From: an uncultured Bacilli bacterium
GTDB lineage: Bacteria > Bacillota_I > Bacilli_A > RF39 > UBA660
DNA length: 19,550 nucleotides
Direction of reading: 5' to 3'
NCBI GenBank assembly: GCA_934133155.1
Contig: CAKPAT010000014.1
Location: 1 to 19,550 of the forward strand
Shown: piece after piece, positions 6,290-14,310 of the stretch
Position numbering within the stretch: the stretch's first letter is position 1
How the letters are laid out: each line of letters opens with the position of its first letter
The notes under the pieces: model-generated
What the model was told of the DNA's origin: nothing
Databases searched by the model: none
Seen by the model: the letters and a program-made list of their open reading frames with translations, nothing else
Translations under genes and position numbers: made by a program

Positions 6290-7729
6290 CTAGTGGCATT
6301 TTTTATAAATTATATACATTACTATACTTGGTATAAATATACTTACTAATATAGCTAATATTAGTGATTTTATTTGAAGAGAATAAGAAAGTGCGATTAC
6401 AAAAATAAATAACATGATTTGTTTAAATATTTTTATAAAATAAGTTTTTAAGGGTTTATTAAATAGTGGTTTATAAAGATATTTTGGATAGCTATAAAGC
6501 CATAAAACTAAACTACTGATAATTGTTCCCATAAATACACCTTTTAGGCCAAATATTTTAAGAAGTATTATAGAAAAAACAATATTCAAAATAGCTTCTA
6601 TTATAGGGACGTTTTTATCTTCCCATATACCGGACGAATTTTTAAAGATGTGATAGGTATTTCTTTGAACGGTTTGAAAGTAATTTATAACGATTATTAA
6701 TAAGGTATATTCTGATAGTAAGTAATCTTTTCCAAGCCACATATTTATAAATGGATTTATGCTTATAAAAATTAATGTTGATGTGGTAAGTGAAGCATAT
6801 AAATTTATAAAGTTTATTTTTTTAAAGTTTTCGTAGTTTTTTTCTTTATTATTTTGCTGAAGTAGATTGCCAACTGATGGGGTTACTTCTAATATGCTAC
6901 TGATTAATAAGGTAAAGGCATTTATTATTAGGTAGTAATTTGAATATATACCTACTGTTTTTAATCCAAAGTAGTGAGATATTAAAATGTTATCAGTACC
7001 ACATATTACGACGTAGGCAAACTCGTGATATATTAATGATTTTACTTTGGTAAATATTTCATTTTTGGTGTTTTTATCTATTTCACTGACATTTTTATCT
7101 TTAATGTATGGGTATTTTTTATTTGCGATAAAGCTTATTATGATGTTTTCTAAAAGCTGGAAAATTATTTTATTTATAAGGTATAGGTAATAATTTTGGG
7201 TTTTAATTAAAATTATTATTTGAAATGCATTCATAAGTAAAAGATAAAATATGTGTGCTTTATTTATTAGGTAGTTTTTTTGATTTACATATATGATGCT
7301 TCTTTTGTATGAAAATAAATAGGTTTGGCAAAGAGATAATATAAAGAGAAAATATACGATATATATGTTTATATTTAAATTATTTGGACCGATTATTTTA
7401 TTTATAAAAGGGGTGAAAATTAGTGATAATATAAAAATTACTAATGATATTATGATGTATGTTTTTTGATAAAATTTTAGTAATGTTTTTATTTTTTCTA
7501 TGTCGTTTTGCGCTACTGGTTTATATAGACTATATATAACTGAAGTACCTATTCCTAGTTCACATAAGGAAAAGACTGTTAAGATATTTGAGAAAAAGCC
7601 ATTTAATCCAAGGTATTCGGCACCTAATGTTTTTATAAATATGGTTTGGGTAATAAAACCAATTATGATTGCAAGTATGTTTGAGATTAATGATGTTACA
7701 CTATTTTTTATCGAATTTTCTTTTCGCAT
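6290..7729 (-). CDS. Wzx-like polysaccharide flippase (MOP superfamily)
   Basis: The 479-aa protein is an integral membrane protein with about a dozen hydrophobic segments along its length, as in polysaccharide exporters of the MOP superfamily. The N-terminus is characteristic: KNSVTSLISNILAIIIGFITQTIFIKTLGAEYLGLNGFFSNILTVFS... with the LG.EYLGLNGLF-type motif, followed by ELGIGTSVIYSLYKP. Such proteins move undecaprenyl-linked repeat units from the inner to the outer face of the membrane. The ATG at 7729 follows AAGGAT and lies one base after the stop of the upstream glycosyltransferase gene. It ends with TAG. With a Wzy-like protein two genes upstream, it indicates a Wzx/Wzy-type assembly route rather than an ABC-transporter route. 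Confidence 0.92.
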   Translation of the reverse strand: MRKENSIKNSVTSLISNILAIIIGFITQTIFIKTLGAEYLGLNGFFSNILTVFSLCELGIGTSVIYSLYKPVAQNDIEKIKTLLKFYQKTYIIISLVIFILSLIFTPFINKIIGPNNLNINIYIVYFLFILSLCQTYLFSYKRSIIYVNQKNYLINKAHIFYLLLMNAFQIIILIKTQNYYLYLINKIIFQLLENIIISFIANKKYPYIKDKNVSEIDKNTKNEIFTKVKSLIYHEFAYVVICGTDNILISHYFGLKTVGIYSNYYLIINAFTLLISSILEVTPSVGNLLQQNNKEKNYENFKKINFINLYASLTTSTLIFISINPFINMWLGKDYLLSEYTLLIIVINYFQTVQRNTYHIFKNSSGIWEDKNVPIIEAILNIVFSIILLKIFGLKGVFMGTIISSLVLWLYSYPKYLYKPLFNKPLKTYFIKIFKQIMLFIFVIALSYSLQIKSLILAILVSIFIPSIVMYIIYKKCH

Positions 7730-7730
7730 T

Positions 7731-8450
7731 TTATATCCTTTTTATTATGGCGTGCATAATGTAATTTAGATAGTAATAAATTCTTTTATAAAGCGGTAAA
7801 TTTTCTTTTTTAAATACTTTCCACGTCCTTTTTAAGGCATTTATTTTATTTGAAGATAAAGAACCTTTTCTTATGCGGTAGTATGCAAGATTTTCGTTAA
7901 TGGCATAAGCATCATATTTTTTTAAAAGTTTTAGCCATGTTGCAGCGTCTTCCCCCATGAAAATATCCGGCATGTATACTTCTTCTTTGGTGTAATAATT
8001 CATATTTATCATGACTGTTGATGTGAGAATTATAGTGTTTTTTAAGTAATCTTTATAACTGAGTTTTACCGGCATTTTGACTTTTTTTGTTTTTTTGTTT
8101 TTTAAAAATGAGTAACTACCGAAAAGAAAAGCATGGTGTTTTATCTCTTTTATTTGCTTTTCAAGTTTGTCCTTTTCCCATATATCGTCAGAGTCAATGA
8201 AACTGATGTACATCCCATTCGCTTTTTTTATTCCAAGATTTCTCGCATTTGCTGTGCCCGTTTCTTCTTTTAGATTTAGTATTTTTATCCTTTTATCATG
8301 ATATTTTTGTACTATGCTTAGAGTTTTATCAGTACTGTGGTCATTTATCAGTATTATTTCAATATTTTTATATGTTTGATTTAATACACTTTCTAAACAT
8401 TCTTTGATGTATTTTTCGGTATTTTTAAACGGTATAATTACGCTAATCAT
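7731..8450 (-). CDS. GT2 family glycosyltransferase
   Basis: The 239-aa protein is a compact family 2 glycosyltransferase. It shows SVIIPFKNTEKYIKECL at the N-terminus, LINDHSTDKT near 35-43, TANARNLGIKKANG near 66-79 and DSDD at 86-89, followed by GEDAATWLKLLKKY, the usual ED acceptor-side motif. It lacks a long C-terminal extension. It overlaps the end of the Wzy-like gene by eight bases and is followed after one base by the flippase gene, so translation of the three is likely coupled. It probably adds one sugar to the lipid-linked repeat unit in the cytoplasm. The sugar is unknown. The basic C-terminus (YLNYIMHAIIKRI) could bind the membrane surface. Confidence 0.92.
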   Translation of the reverse strand: MISVIIPFKNTEKYIKECLESVLNQTYKNIEIILINDHSTDKTLSIVQKYHDKRIKILNLKEETGTANARNLGIKKANGMYISFIDSDDIWEKDKLEKQIKEIKHHAFLFGSYSFLKNKKTKKVKMPVKLSYKDYLKNTIILTSTVMINMNYYTKEEVYMPDIFMGEDAATWLKLLKKYDAYAINENLAYYRIRKGSLSSNKINALKRTWKVFKKENLPLYKRIYYYLNYIMHAIIKRI

Positions 8451-9654
8451 GTTTTAACTCCTTTGTGCTGATAAGCCCTAGTAAAATAAAGAAATATGGG
8501 GCTACTCTGGTTACTCTTATGTTAAATATAGCCTGAATTAGGTATGCGATTATGGTTAATAAAATTATGAATTCAAGGCTTTTGATTTCTCTTTTTTGTT
8601 TGATAATACATATTAAAAATAGTAGGTATGCGGTAAAGGTGATTATTCCTTCGGTTATTAATATTTGTAAATATTCACTGTGCGTTTTATCAACAACTGC
8701 GTGGTAGTCTCCGTCGTCTATTCTTAATTTATCATTATATATTAAATTAAAAGTATCTATACCACTACCTGTCCACATGTATGTTGGTAGTTTTTTAATG
8801 GTGTTTTTCCAAATATAAATTCGGTTGGTGCCATAGCTATCGTCTAATTTCTTTTCAGATATGACTTTTTTTGTATCATTTATGTTTTTAGTTATTTCCT
8901 TAGTGGGATTTACTCTTGTTGTGAAACTTACGATAAATAGTGATGTGATAATGAGTGCTAAAACAGTTATATATCTCATAATGAACTTTTTATCTAAATT
9001 TTTTAAGCCTACTATGAGCGATATAAATAAAATTAACGCAAATGCGAGAAGTCCACTGGAAGTATCTGCGATTAATAAAGATACCGTAAAAATAAGAATT
9101 AAATGGATAGCTTTTTTACTTTTTTTAAATAGGTAGATAGATATTACAAGTGCTAATTCTAAGATCATAAATGTGGAATAAAAGTTTTGGTTACCAAATA
9201 CTCCTTTTGCTGTTTTTAATCCACTTTCATTTAATAAACAAACCTGGCTGTAACCTATAAATGATTGAACTAGACCAATAATGATAAAAGTAATTATGAC
9301 CGGCTTTTTGTTTGGAATAAGTCTTGATAGATAATATATTATATAATAAGATATTATGGCAACTAATCCTTCTCCTCTGTTATTTCTTCCCCATAATGAT
9401 ATATCTTGATTTAAAGAAAAGATAAAAGATATTATAAGGCCGGTAAAAATGATTAATAAAATTTTATCTATTTTATCAAAGGTTATTTTCTTTTTGATAA
9501 AATTATATATGATGTAAGGCAAGGATATTAAGGATAAAATTAATAAAACTTTTTCATGGTCTATTATGGTTATTTCATTTAAAGATACTAAAAAAGCAGA
9601 AATATTTATTATTATCATATATGAGATAATTAAAATTAATGGCTTATTTTTCAT
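8443..9654 (-). CDS. O-antigen ligase/polymerase-like membrane protein (Wzy_C family)
   Basis: I place the start at the ATG at 9654 (403 aa), with AAAGGAAG seven bases upstream. The frame is open to an ATG at 9681, but that ATG overlaps the -10 box of the promoter and has no ribosome site. The protein has multiple hydrophobic segments and the family landmarks: NNRGEGLVA after the early membrane helices, GVFGNQNFYSTF, then an extracellular loop with YGTNRIYIWKNTI and WTGSGIDTFNLIY, then KTHSEYLQILITEGI before the last helices. This is the Wzy_C/WaaL pattern, which joins lipid-linked repeat units or attaches the finished glycan outside the membrane. Polymerase and ligase cannot be separated by sequence. 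It is the first gene of the polysaccharide operon, which suggests a polymerase role. Confidence 0.88.
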   Translation of the reverse strand: MKNKPLILIISYMIIINISAFLVSLNEITIIDHEKVLLILSLISLPYIIYNFIKKKITFDKIDKILLIIFTGLIISFIFSLNQDISLWGRNNRGEGLVAIISYYIIYYLSRLIPNKKPVIITFIIIGLVQSFIGYSQVCLLNESGLKTAKGVFGNQNFYSTFMILELALVISIYLFKKSKKAIHLILIFTVSLLIADTSSGLLAFALILFISLIVGLKNLDKKFIMRYITVLALIITSLFIVSFTTRVNPTKEITKNINDTKKVISEKKLDDSYGTNRIYIWKNTIKKLPTYMWTGSGIDTFNLIYNDKLRIDDGDYHAVVDKTHSEYLQILITEGIITFTAYLLFLICIIKQKREIKSLEFIILLTIIAYLIQAIFNIRVTRVAPYFFILLGLISTKELKHD

Positions 9655-9679
9655 ATGTATACTTCCTTTGCTTATTTTC

Positions 9680-9688
9680 ATTATATCA
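9680..9688 (-). promoter_or_regulatory. Extended -10 promoter of the polysaccharide operon
   Basis: TGATATAAT on the minus strand (9688-9680) is a perfect extended -10 (TGN plus TATAAT). The -35 position falls in the preceding terminator and is poor, as is common for extended -10 promoters. Transcription would start about 20 bases before the ATG at 9654. Confidence 0.65.
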
Positions 9689-9698
9689 AAGTTTTTAA

Positions 9699-9729
9699 AG
9701 AAAAAAGCGAAGATTTAATTTTTCGCTTT
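9699..9729 (-). terminator. Intrinsic terminator after the HEXXH-protein gene
   Basis: Perfect 8-bp stem AAAGCGAA (minus strand, 9729-9722) with TTCGCTTT (9711-9704), loop of 10 bases, followed by a T run. It starts seven bases after the stop codon and separates this transcription unit from the polysaccharide operon. Confidence 0.85.
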
Positions 9730-9735
9730 GATATT

Positions 9736-11730
9736 TTACCTACTCATACCTTTACTTTCGTCTTCTAGTGAATACTTATGGGCACGCATTTTTTCAAGTA
9801 TTTCGTCTCTTTTTTCTATAAGGCTATAATATAATCTTGTCATTTCATTATCTTCTTTGGTGTCTAAACTTCGTTCAAGTTGTTCGTATTTTTCTTGAGA
9901 ATATAAATTTTGTTCAAATACTTTAAATAAACCATTCAATTCGTCAAAATTTTCTTTTCCAACGGCATCAAATATCACATCTATATTGCCATTACTTCTA
10001 CTTCTAATTATGTCGTCTTTAAATTCACTGTAAAAATCTTGCATTAAAAATCTAGCTTCCTCATAAATATCTGTTGCCACCATAGACTTTTCTGGGGTAT
10101 CCAAAATACATTTGTTATTTTCCCTCATTTTAGCATAAATTTCCTGGGCTATTGTTTCGTTTATAATCTCATTAAATAGCTCATATTCTCTTCCTTTTGA
10201 AGAAAAATGAGAGGCAATAAAATCTGGATTAAATTGTTCTTTTTCACGGTCTATTGCTTGATTTGTTATATCCCAGCCAATAAAAAAGTTGGCATAATTA
10301 CCGCTGATACCATTAAAGCTTGTTTCATATACATGATTTAATTCATGTATTATAGTTTCATCAAATGCACCATAGGGGATATTTACAAAATTGATATTTA
10401 CAATTGACGCCACCTTGTACTCTCCATTGTCTTGTATTAAATTTGCCAGTTCATATCCACCTATATTTTGTCCATCTAAATCATGATGTAAAAAATCTTT
10501 AATGACATATTCTCTGGAGTTAGCTGAATTTCTAATTTTTTTATAAACTTCGTCATATGCCTCTCGAGTTTGAATTTGTAACTGTTCTTTTAACTCTACA
10601 AATCTATCAGCTTGCTTTTGTGACGGCCATACAGCCTTTGCTTCTGCACTATTCAAATAATCTTCATAGTTATCACCTAAGTCAATGCCTTTTGCCTTAA
10701 AATAGCTAATTCTATCTTTTTTTATACTTCTTTCTCTCCATGCTCCACCAGTTAAAAAACTTTCATTTTTTTCAGAAAATGCTTCGATACATGCGTCGTC
10801 ATCTAAGGAACTACCTAGTATTTTCTCCAAATTCGAACCTAAACGAGAGTTTTCACCAGATAAATATTTTTGTACTTGCATTTGTTCTTCGGCACTGAGT
10901 AAAAAATTACTGTTTTCAAGCAACTTTCTAAAGCCTTCTTTTTTTATTTCACACCTTTCATTTTTCCTTTTTTCAGCCTCTGCAAAATAAGCTTGGTTAG
11001 CTTTTTTAAATTCTTCATACTCTCTTAATGTTTCTTCATATTTTTCAGCTAAAGCATTTAATTTTTGAATATTTTCATTATCATATGTAAAATCTTCCAG
11101 TTTGTCTATACCGCTTACAGATGTTATTAATTCGAGTGCACTATTAAATTTTCTTTTGTATTCTGCTTCGGCATGTTCTGGGTCTAAACCGTTTATGTTA
11201 CATTTTAATCTCCAACTTGCTAAAAATGAAAGGTCATTATATTTTTCTAAAATTTCTCCACTATTTACCATGGCAGTAAATTCTTCAAATGTTAATTCTG
11301 CTATTTCTTTTTTTACAAAATTATATGCACTAAGCATTTTCTTTTCTACTCTGCCCTTTGGACCTAATTCATACAATTTTTTAAACTCTAAATAGCTATT
11401 TATGGAGAAAAAATCATTATTCTCATAACTCTTGCCATATTTTCCGCGTCCAAAAATTTCTTCCGCTGTTAATGACGTTTCATTAACAGACATTACCTTA
11501 TCTATTAATTCTCTACTTTTGCGTATGCGAATTCTATCTAAAATTCCAGATAAACCGTCTGCATTTATATAACCAAGGGGCAATACATTCATAAATTTTT
11601 CGGTTATTTCTGCTCTTTTTTCTTCTCCATAATAATCTACAAAAATATCTATATATCTTGGAAAGTTTTGCTGGAGCACGTCAAAACAATTAAGTCTAAA
11701 ATCCAATTCTTTTTGCAATTCTTCATTCAT
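9736..11730 (-). CDS. HEXXH zincin-like protein of unknown function
   Basis: The 664-aa protein has no signal peptide or membrane segment, so it is probably cytoplasmic. Residues 1-450 are mostly helical and highly charged, with likely coiled coil around 220-275. IIHELNH at 460-466 gives the HEXXH zinc site of metallopeptidases (H462, E463, H466), and LFNEIINETIAQEI at 518-531 supplies glutamates (E521, E525) at a distance where gluzincins carry the third ligand. The region just before it, INFVNIPYGAFDET, looks like the edge strand of a zincin fold. The start has a perfect AGGAGG, and the ATG overlaps the stop of the 103-aa gene by eight bases (ATGAATGA), so the two are coupled. I do not recognise the family. 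A protease role is inference from the motif; the substrate could be its partner or a cell protein. Confidence 0.68.
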   Translation of the reverse strand: MNEELQKELDFRLNCFDVLQQNFPRYIDIFVDYYGEEKRAEITEKFMNVLPLGYINADGLSGILDRIRIRKSRELIDKVMSVNETSLTAEEIFGRGKYGKSYENNDFFSINSYLEFKKLYELGPKGRVEKKMLSAYNFVKKEIAELTFEEFTAMVNSGEILEKYNDLSFLASWRLKCNINGLDPEHAEAEYKRKFNSALELITSVSGIDKLEDFTYDNENIQKLNALAEKYEETLREYEEFKKANQAYFAEAEKRKNERCEIKKEGFRKLLENSNFLLSAEEQMQVQKYLSGENSRLGSNLEKILGSSLDDDACIEAFSEKNESFLTGGAWRERSIKKDRISYFKAKGIDLGDNYEDYLNSAEAKAVWPSQKQADRFVELKEQLQIQTREAYDEVYKKIRNSANSREYVIKDFLHHDLDGQNIGGYELANLIQDNGEYKVASIVNINFVNIPYGAFDETIIHELNHVYETSFNGISGNYANFFIGWDITNQAIDREKEQFNPDFIASHFSSKGREYELFNEIINETIAQEIYAKMRENNKCILDTPEKSMVATDIYEEARFLMQDFYSEFKDDIIRSRSNGNIDVIFDAVGKENFDELNGLFKVFEQNLYSQEKYEQLERSLDTKEDNEMTRLYYSLIEKRDEILEKMRAHKYSLEDESKGMSR

Positions 11731-12034
11731 TTTCTAATCCTCCTAGTAAGTTAAATAATTCATGATAGTTTGAGGGATATTCTCCTCTTCCTTTGATTAT
11801 TTCTTCACCACTATCTGTTTTAACTGTGATAATGTACTCTTCTTCGTCTATTATTCCAGTATCTTTATATCCACTTTCCCATGTTCTTATTATTCTTACT
11901 AAGTTTTCTTTAAATTCGTCTGTAACTTGATATTTTTTATTGTTTAAATATAAGATGTTATCTTTATAAAATAAACTTGCGGTTAATGTAATGTATATTC
12001 CGTTTTTAATTTCTATATCTAATTTTTCAATCAT
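11723..12034 (-). CDS. Small hypothetical protein coupled to the HEXXH protein
   Basis: The 103-aa protein is soluble, without Cys and without membrane segments, and reads as mostly beta strand: IEIKNGIYITLTASLFYKDNILYLNNKKYQVT, then a short helix around ENLVRIIRTWESGY, then EYIITVKTDSGEEIIKGRGEYPSNYHELFNLLGGLE. The C-terminal YPSNYHELFNLL pattern recalls small Firmicutes proteins of unknown function that I cannot name. The gene starts with ATG at 12034 after AGGTAGGG, has a good promoter upstream and ends in TGA inside the start of the 664-aa gene. The coupling suggests that the two products act together, perhaps as regulator or inhibitor and enzyme, but nothing in the sequence shows that directly. 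Confidence 0.7.
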   Translation of the reverse strand: MIEKLDIEIKNGIYITLTASLFYKDNILYLNNKKYQVTDEFKENLVRIIRTWESGYKDTGIIDEEEYIITVKTDSGEEIIKGRGEYPSNYHELFNLLGGLENE

Positions 12035-12059
12035 TATATATTCCCTACCTTCTAATTAA

Positions 12060-12088
12060 ATTGTATATGTTTTATGGGTTATTATCAA
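12060..12088 (-). promoter_or_regulatory. Sigma-A promoter of the 103-aa/HEXXH pair
   Basis: TTGATA (12088-12083), 17-base spacer, TACAAT (12065-12060) on the minus strand, about 26 bases before the start codon. One mismatch in each box. Confidence 0.75.
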
Positions 12089-12120
12089 GTAAAAGGTTAA
12101 AACAAACTTTGAGTTTACAG

Positions 12121-12147
12121 TAAAAAAAATAAGGAAAACCTTATTTT
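12121..12147 (-). terminator. Intrinsic terminator after rnr
   Basis: AAAATAAGG/CCTTATTTT, a perfect 9-bp stem with a TTTT loop (minus strand, 12147-12126), followed by more T. The rnr stop codon lies in the first arm. Confidence 0.85.
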
Positions 12148-12887
12148 AATATTTTTTGTTTAGGTTTTTCAAAAGGTGCGTTTGATATTTTGGCGTATAC
12201 TGCTCTAAATGGAATTGATACGTCTTTTATTAATACGTAAACTTTTGAACCTATTTTTATTTTTGGTCTATCTTTTCTTTGGATTATATCTTCGGTATTG
12301 GATATAACTCTTACGTTGTTATCTAATGTGATGGCCATTCCGTATGGATTAACGTTCATTACTTTTCCGGTGTATGTGTTTCCTATGTTTGGTAGCATAT
12401 ATTCAGCCATTTTGAGCTCTAATACTTCAGCTTCTGCTTTGTCGGCTTCTCTTTCAGTATGTGATGAATGGTCGCATATTTCAGGTAGTCTTTTTTCAAT
12501 TTGTTTTAATCTTTCTGTATCATAGGTTTGATAATAGTTCATGATTGTGTGCACCATTAAGTCTGGAAATCTCCTTATTGGTGAGGTGAAATGAGTGTAA
12601 TGTGTAAGGGCTAGGCCATAATGTCCTTCGTTTTTAGATGAATATATGGCTTTTTGCATGCTTTTTAAAATTGTTTGAGATATTATTTGGTAGTTTTCGT
12701 CATCAACATATGATTGCATAAAGTTTTCTAGATCTTTATTCGTAAGTTTACCATTAATAATTTTATTGATTAGGCTGTTTGTTTTTGCAGGAGTACATAG
12801 TCCTTGCATGCTTAATTCTTTTAAGGCAGCGATTAGTCTTTCTTCGGTTGGTTTTCCGTGCACTCTAAATAGAAAATCATAACCCAT
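12141..12887 (-). CDS. rnr: Ribonuclease R, C-terminal part (after in-frame TAG)
   Basis: This 248-aa frame continues ribonuclease R directly, in the same frame, after the TAG at 12888-12890. It holds the second half of the RNB domain, with FLFRVHGKP near the start and GLALTHYTHFTSPIRRFPDLMVH around residues 93-115, which forms part of the active site and RNA-binding channel, and a C-terminal S1 domain (GNTYTGKVMNVNPYGMAITLDNNVRV). There is no long basic tail. Its ATG follows the TAG at once (TAGATG) but has no ribosome site of its own, so it would be made only by reinitiation or readthrough. No further stop or frameshift is seen. Alone it cannot be a complete nuclease, since the catalytic aspartates are in the upstream part. 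Confidence 0.85.
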   Translation of the reverse strand: MGYDFLFRVHGKPTEERLIAALKELSMQGLCTPAKTNSLINKIINGKLTNKDLENFMQSYVDDENYQIISQTILKSMQKAIYSSKNEGHYGLALTHYTHFTSPIRRFPDLMVHTIMNYYQTYDTERLKQIEKRLPEICDHSSHTEREADKAEAEVLELKMAEYMLPNIGNTYTGKVMNVNPYGMAITLDNNVRVISNTEDIIQRKDRPKIKIGSKVYVLIKDVSIPFRAVYAKISNAPFEKPKQKILK

Positions 12888-12890
12888 CTA
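12888..12890 (-). other. In-frame TAG in ribonuclease R at a usual Trp position
   Basis: The two rnr parts are contiguous and in one frame, with only TAG between ...TENYA and MGYDFLFRVH. In Bacillus and Staphylococcus RNase R the corresponding stretch, as I recall it, reads AEHFHWMNVPFIYRVHE, which puts Trp at the TAG. TGG to TAG is one transition. TAG also ends the genes at 6290 and 4584, and an apparently intact RF1 gene lies close by, so TAG is probably a true stop here. Confidence 0.8.
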
Positions 12891-14261
12891 GGCGTAATTT
12901 TCGGTTACTGTTTGATTAGCCATTATCATAAAGTTTTCAATTATTTTTTCACCTGTTTTTTGTTTTCTTGATTTGAATACTTTAGGTATACCGTTTTCAG
13001 TATAAACTTTTATTTCGTCGGTGGCAAATTCTAATGAACCTTCTTCTTTTCTTTTCTCAGTTAATATCTGGGATAGTTTTTGGGCTAAATTTAACTCGGT
13101 AACAAAATCTTCATAGCCTTCTGGAGTTATACCTTCTTCTAATATTTTATTAACGTCGTCATAATTCATTTTTTTACGGCTTTTAATTACACTGTCAAAT
13201 ATTTCATAGTTTATGACTTTTCCGTTTGGATTTATAGTCATAACTACTGTTTTTGCCAGTCTATCTTCATTTGGATTTAATGAACATATTCCATTTGAAA
13301 GTTCGTGAGGGAGCATTGGAATAACACTATCAGCTAAATAAGCGGATGTGCCTCTTTTTAAAGCTTCTTCAAATAATGGTGTACCTTCTTTAACATAATG
13401 TGATACGTCGGCAATATGAACTGATAGGATATAATTTTCTCCTTCTTTTTTAATGCTTATGGCGTCATCTATATCTTTGGTGTCTTTGCCATCTATGGTA
13501 AAGACTTTCTCTTCTCTTAAATCTACTCTTTCTTTTATTTCTTCTTCAGTTACTTCGGTGCTTATTTCTTCTAACTGTTTTTTGACATCTTCCGGAAATT
13601 CTAGAAAGAAATTATGGGATCCAGCAACTGTTTTTATATCTATTTGTGGATCATCTTTATGGCCAATTACTTTCAATATTTCCCCTTCAAAATATGGCGT
13701 ATTTTGAAATACGGCAATAATTTCTTTTTGAGGAAATATTAAAACTCTTGATCCGGCAACAATTTGTTTAAGCATTTCTTTCGGGCATGTTACTTTAATG
13801 TTTGTGGGTTCAAATGGGATAAATGTTTGATCTTCAGCAAGTTCAAATACGACTGGGTTTAAAGACCTTTTTATTATTTTTTCAACTTGTGCTTTAAACT
13901 GGTTATTTTTTAAATGTCCGATATTTTCTAATATTACGGTATCACCATTTAATGCACCATTTAAATCTTTTTTATCTATGATGTATTTTTCTTTTTTACT
14001 TCCTTTTTGTATAAAGATGTATCCATTTCCGGTTTTGTTTATTTTTAATGTTCCGACTACTTTTTCTAGCCTTTTGGGATCAAAATACAAATAATAACCA
14101 TTTTTATCTAAGTATATTTGTCCTTCTTCTTCTAATTTTTCAAGTGTTTTATCAAAAAAAGCCAACTCTTCTTCACCAGACACGTTTATTTTTTTACGTA
14201 GTTCGGCTTTAGTTAGCTTTTTTGAATTTTGTTTTAAATATGCTAAAATTTTTTCTTCCAT
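12888..14261 (-). CDS. rnr: Ribonuclease R, N-terminal part (ends at in-frame TAG)
   Basis: RNase R is a processive 3'-5' exoribonuclease that degrades structured RNA. This 457-aa part has the N-terminal winged-helix region (1-60; LTKAELRKKINVSGEEEL), cold-shock-like OB domains (about 65-230; GTLKINKTGNGYIFI), and the first half of the catalytic RNB domain from about 245. The metal-binding aspartates of TIDGKDTKDIDDAIS are all present (D257, D263, D265, D266), as are VHIADVSHYV and PMLPHELSNGICSLNP. It stops at TAG after IMANQTVTENYA, in the middle of RNB. The ATG at 14261 follows AAGGTGAG. Joined to the next frame it would be 706 aa, close to the family's usual size without a basic tail. It lies downstream of prfA-prmC and may also have its own promoter. 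Confidence 0.88.
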   Translation of the reverse strand: MEEKILAYLKQNSKKLTKAELRKKINVSGEEELAFFDKTLEKLEEEGQIYLDKNGYYLYFDPKRLEKVVGTLKINKTGNGYIFIQKGSKKEKYIIDKKDLNGALNGDTVILENIGHLKNNQFKAQVEKIIKRSLNPVVFELAEDQTFIPFEPTNIKVTCPKEMLKQIVAGSRVLIFPQKEIIAVFQNTPYFEGEILKVIGHKDDPQIDIKTVAGSHNFFLEFPEDVKKQLEEISTEVTEEEIKERVDLREEKVFTIDGKDTKDIDDAISIKKEGENYILSVHIADVSHYVKEGTPLFEEALKRGTSAYLADSVIPMLPHELSNGICSLNPNEDRLAKTVVMTINPNGKVINYEIFDSVIKSRKKMNYDDVNKILEEGITPEGYEDFVTELNLAQKLSQILTEKRKEEGSLEFATDEIKVYTENGIPKVFKSRKQKTGEKIIENFMIMANQTVTENYA

Positions 14262-14282
14262 AATAATCTCACCTTCAATTTT

Positions 14283-14310
14283 ATTTTATCATGGATATTA
14301 TTTTAGTCAA
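14283..14310 (-). promoter_or_regulatory. Possible internal promoter of rnr
   Basis: TTGACT (14310-14305), 16-base spacer ending in TGA, TAAAAT (14288-14283) on the minus strand. The -35 box overlaps the last codons and stop of prmC. The TG before the -10 favours it, but transcription could equally come from the prfA promoter. Confidence 0.45.

Noticed and set aside
8443..9681. Start of the Wzy-like gene at the ATG at 9681
   Set aside because: This ATG overlaps the TATAAT box and has no ribosome site; the ATG at 9654 has AAAGGAAG at proper spacing.
12888..12890. Genome-wide reassignment of TAG to an amino acid
   Set aside because: Genes ending at 6290 and 4584 use TAG at sensible ends, and RF1 with PVT and GGQ is encoded. 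A single suppressed site remains possible.
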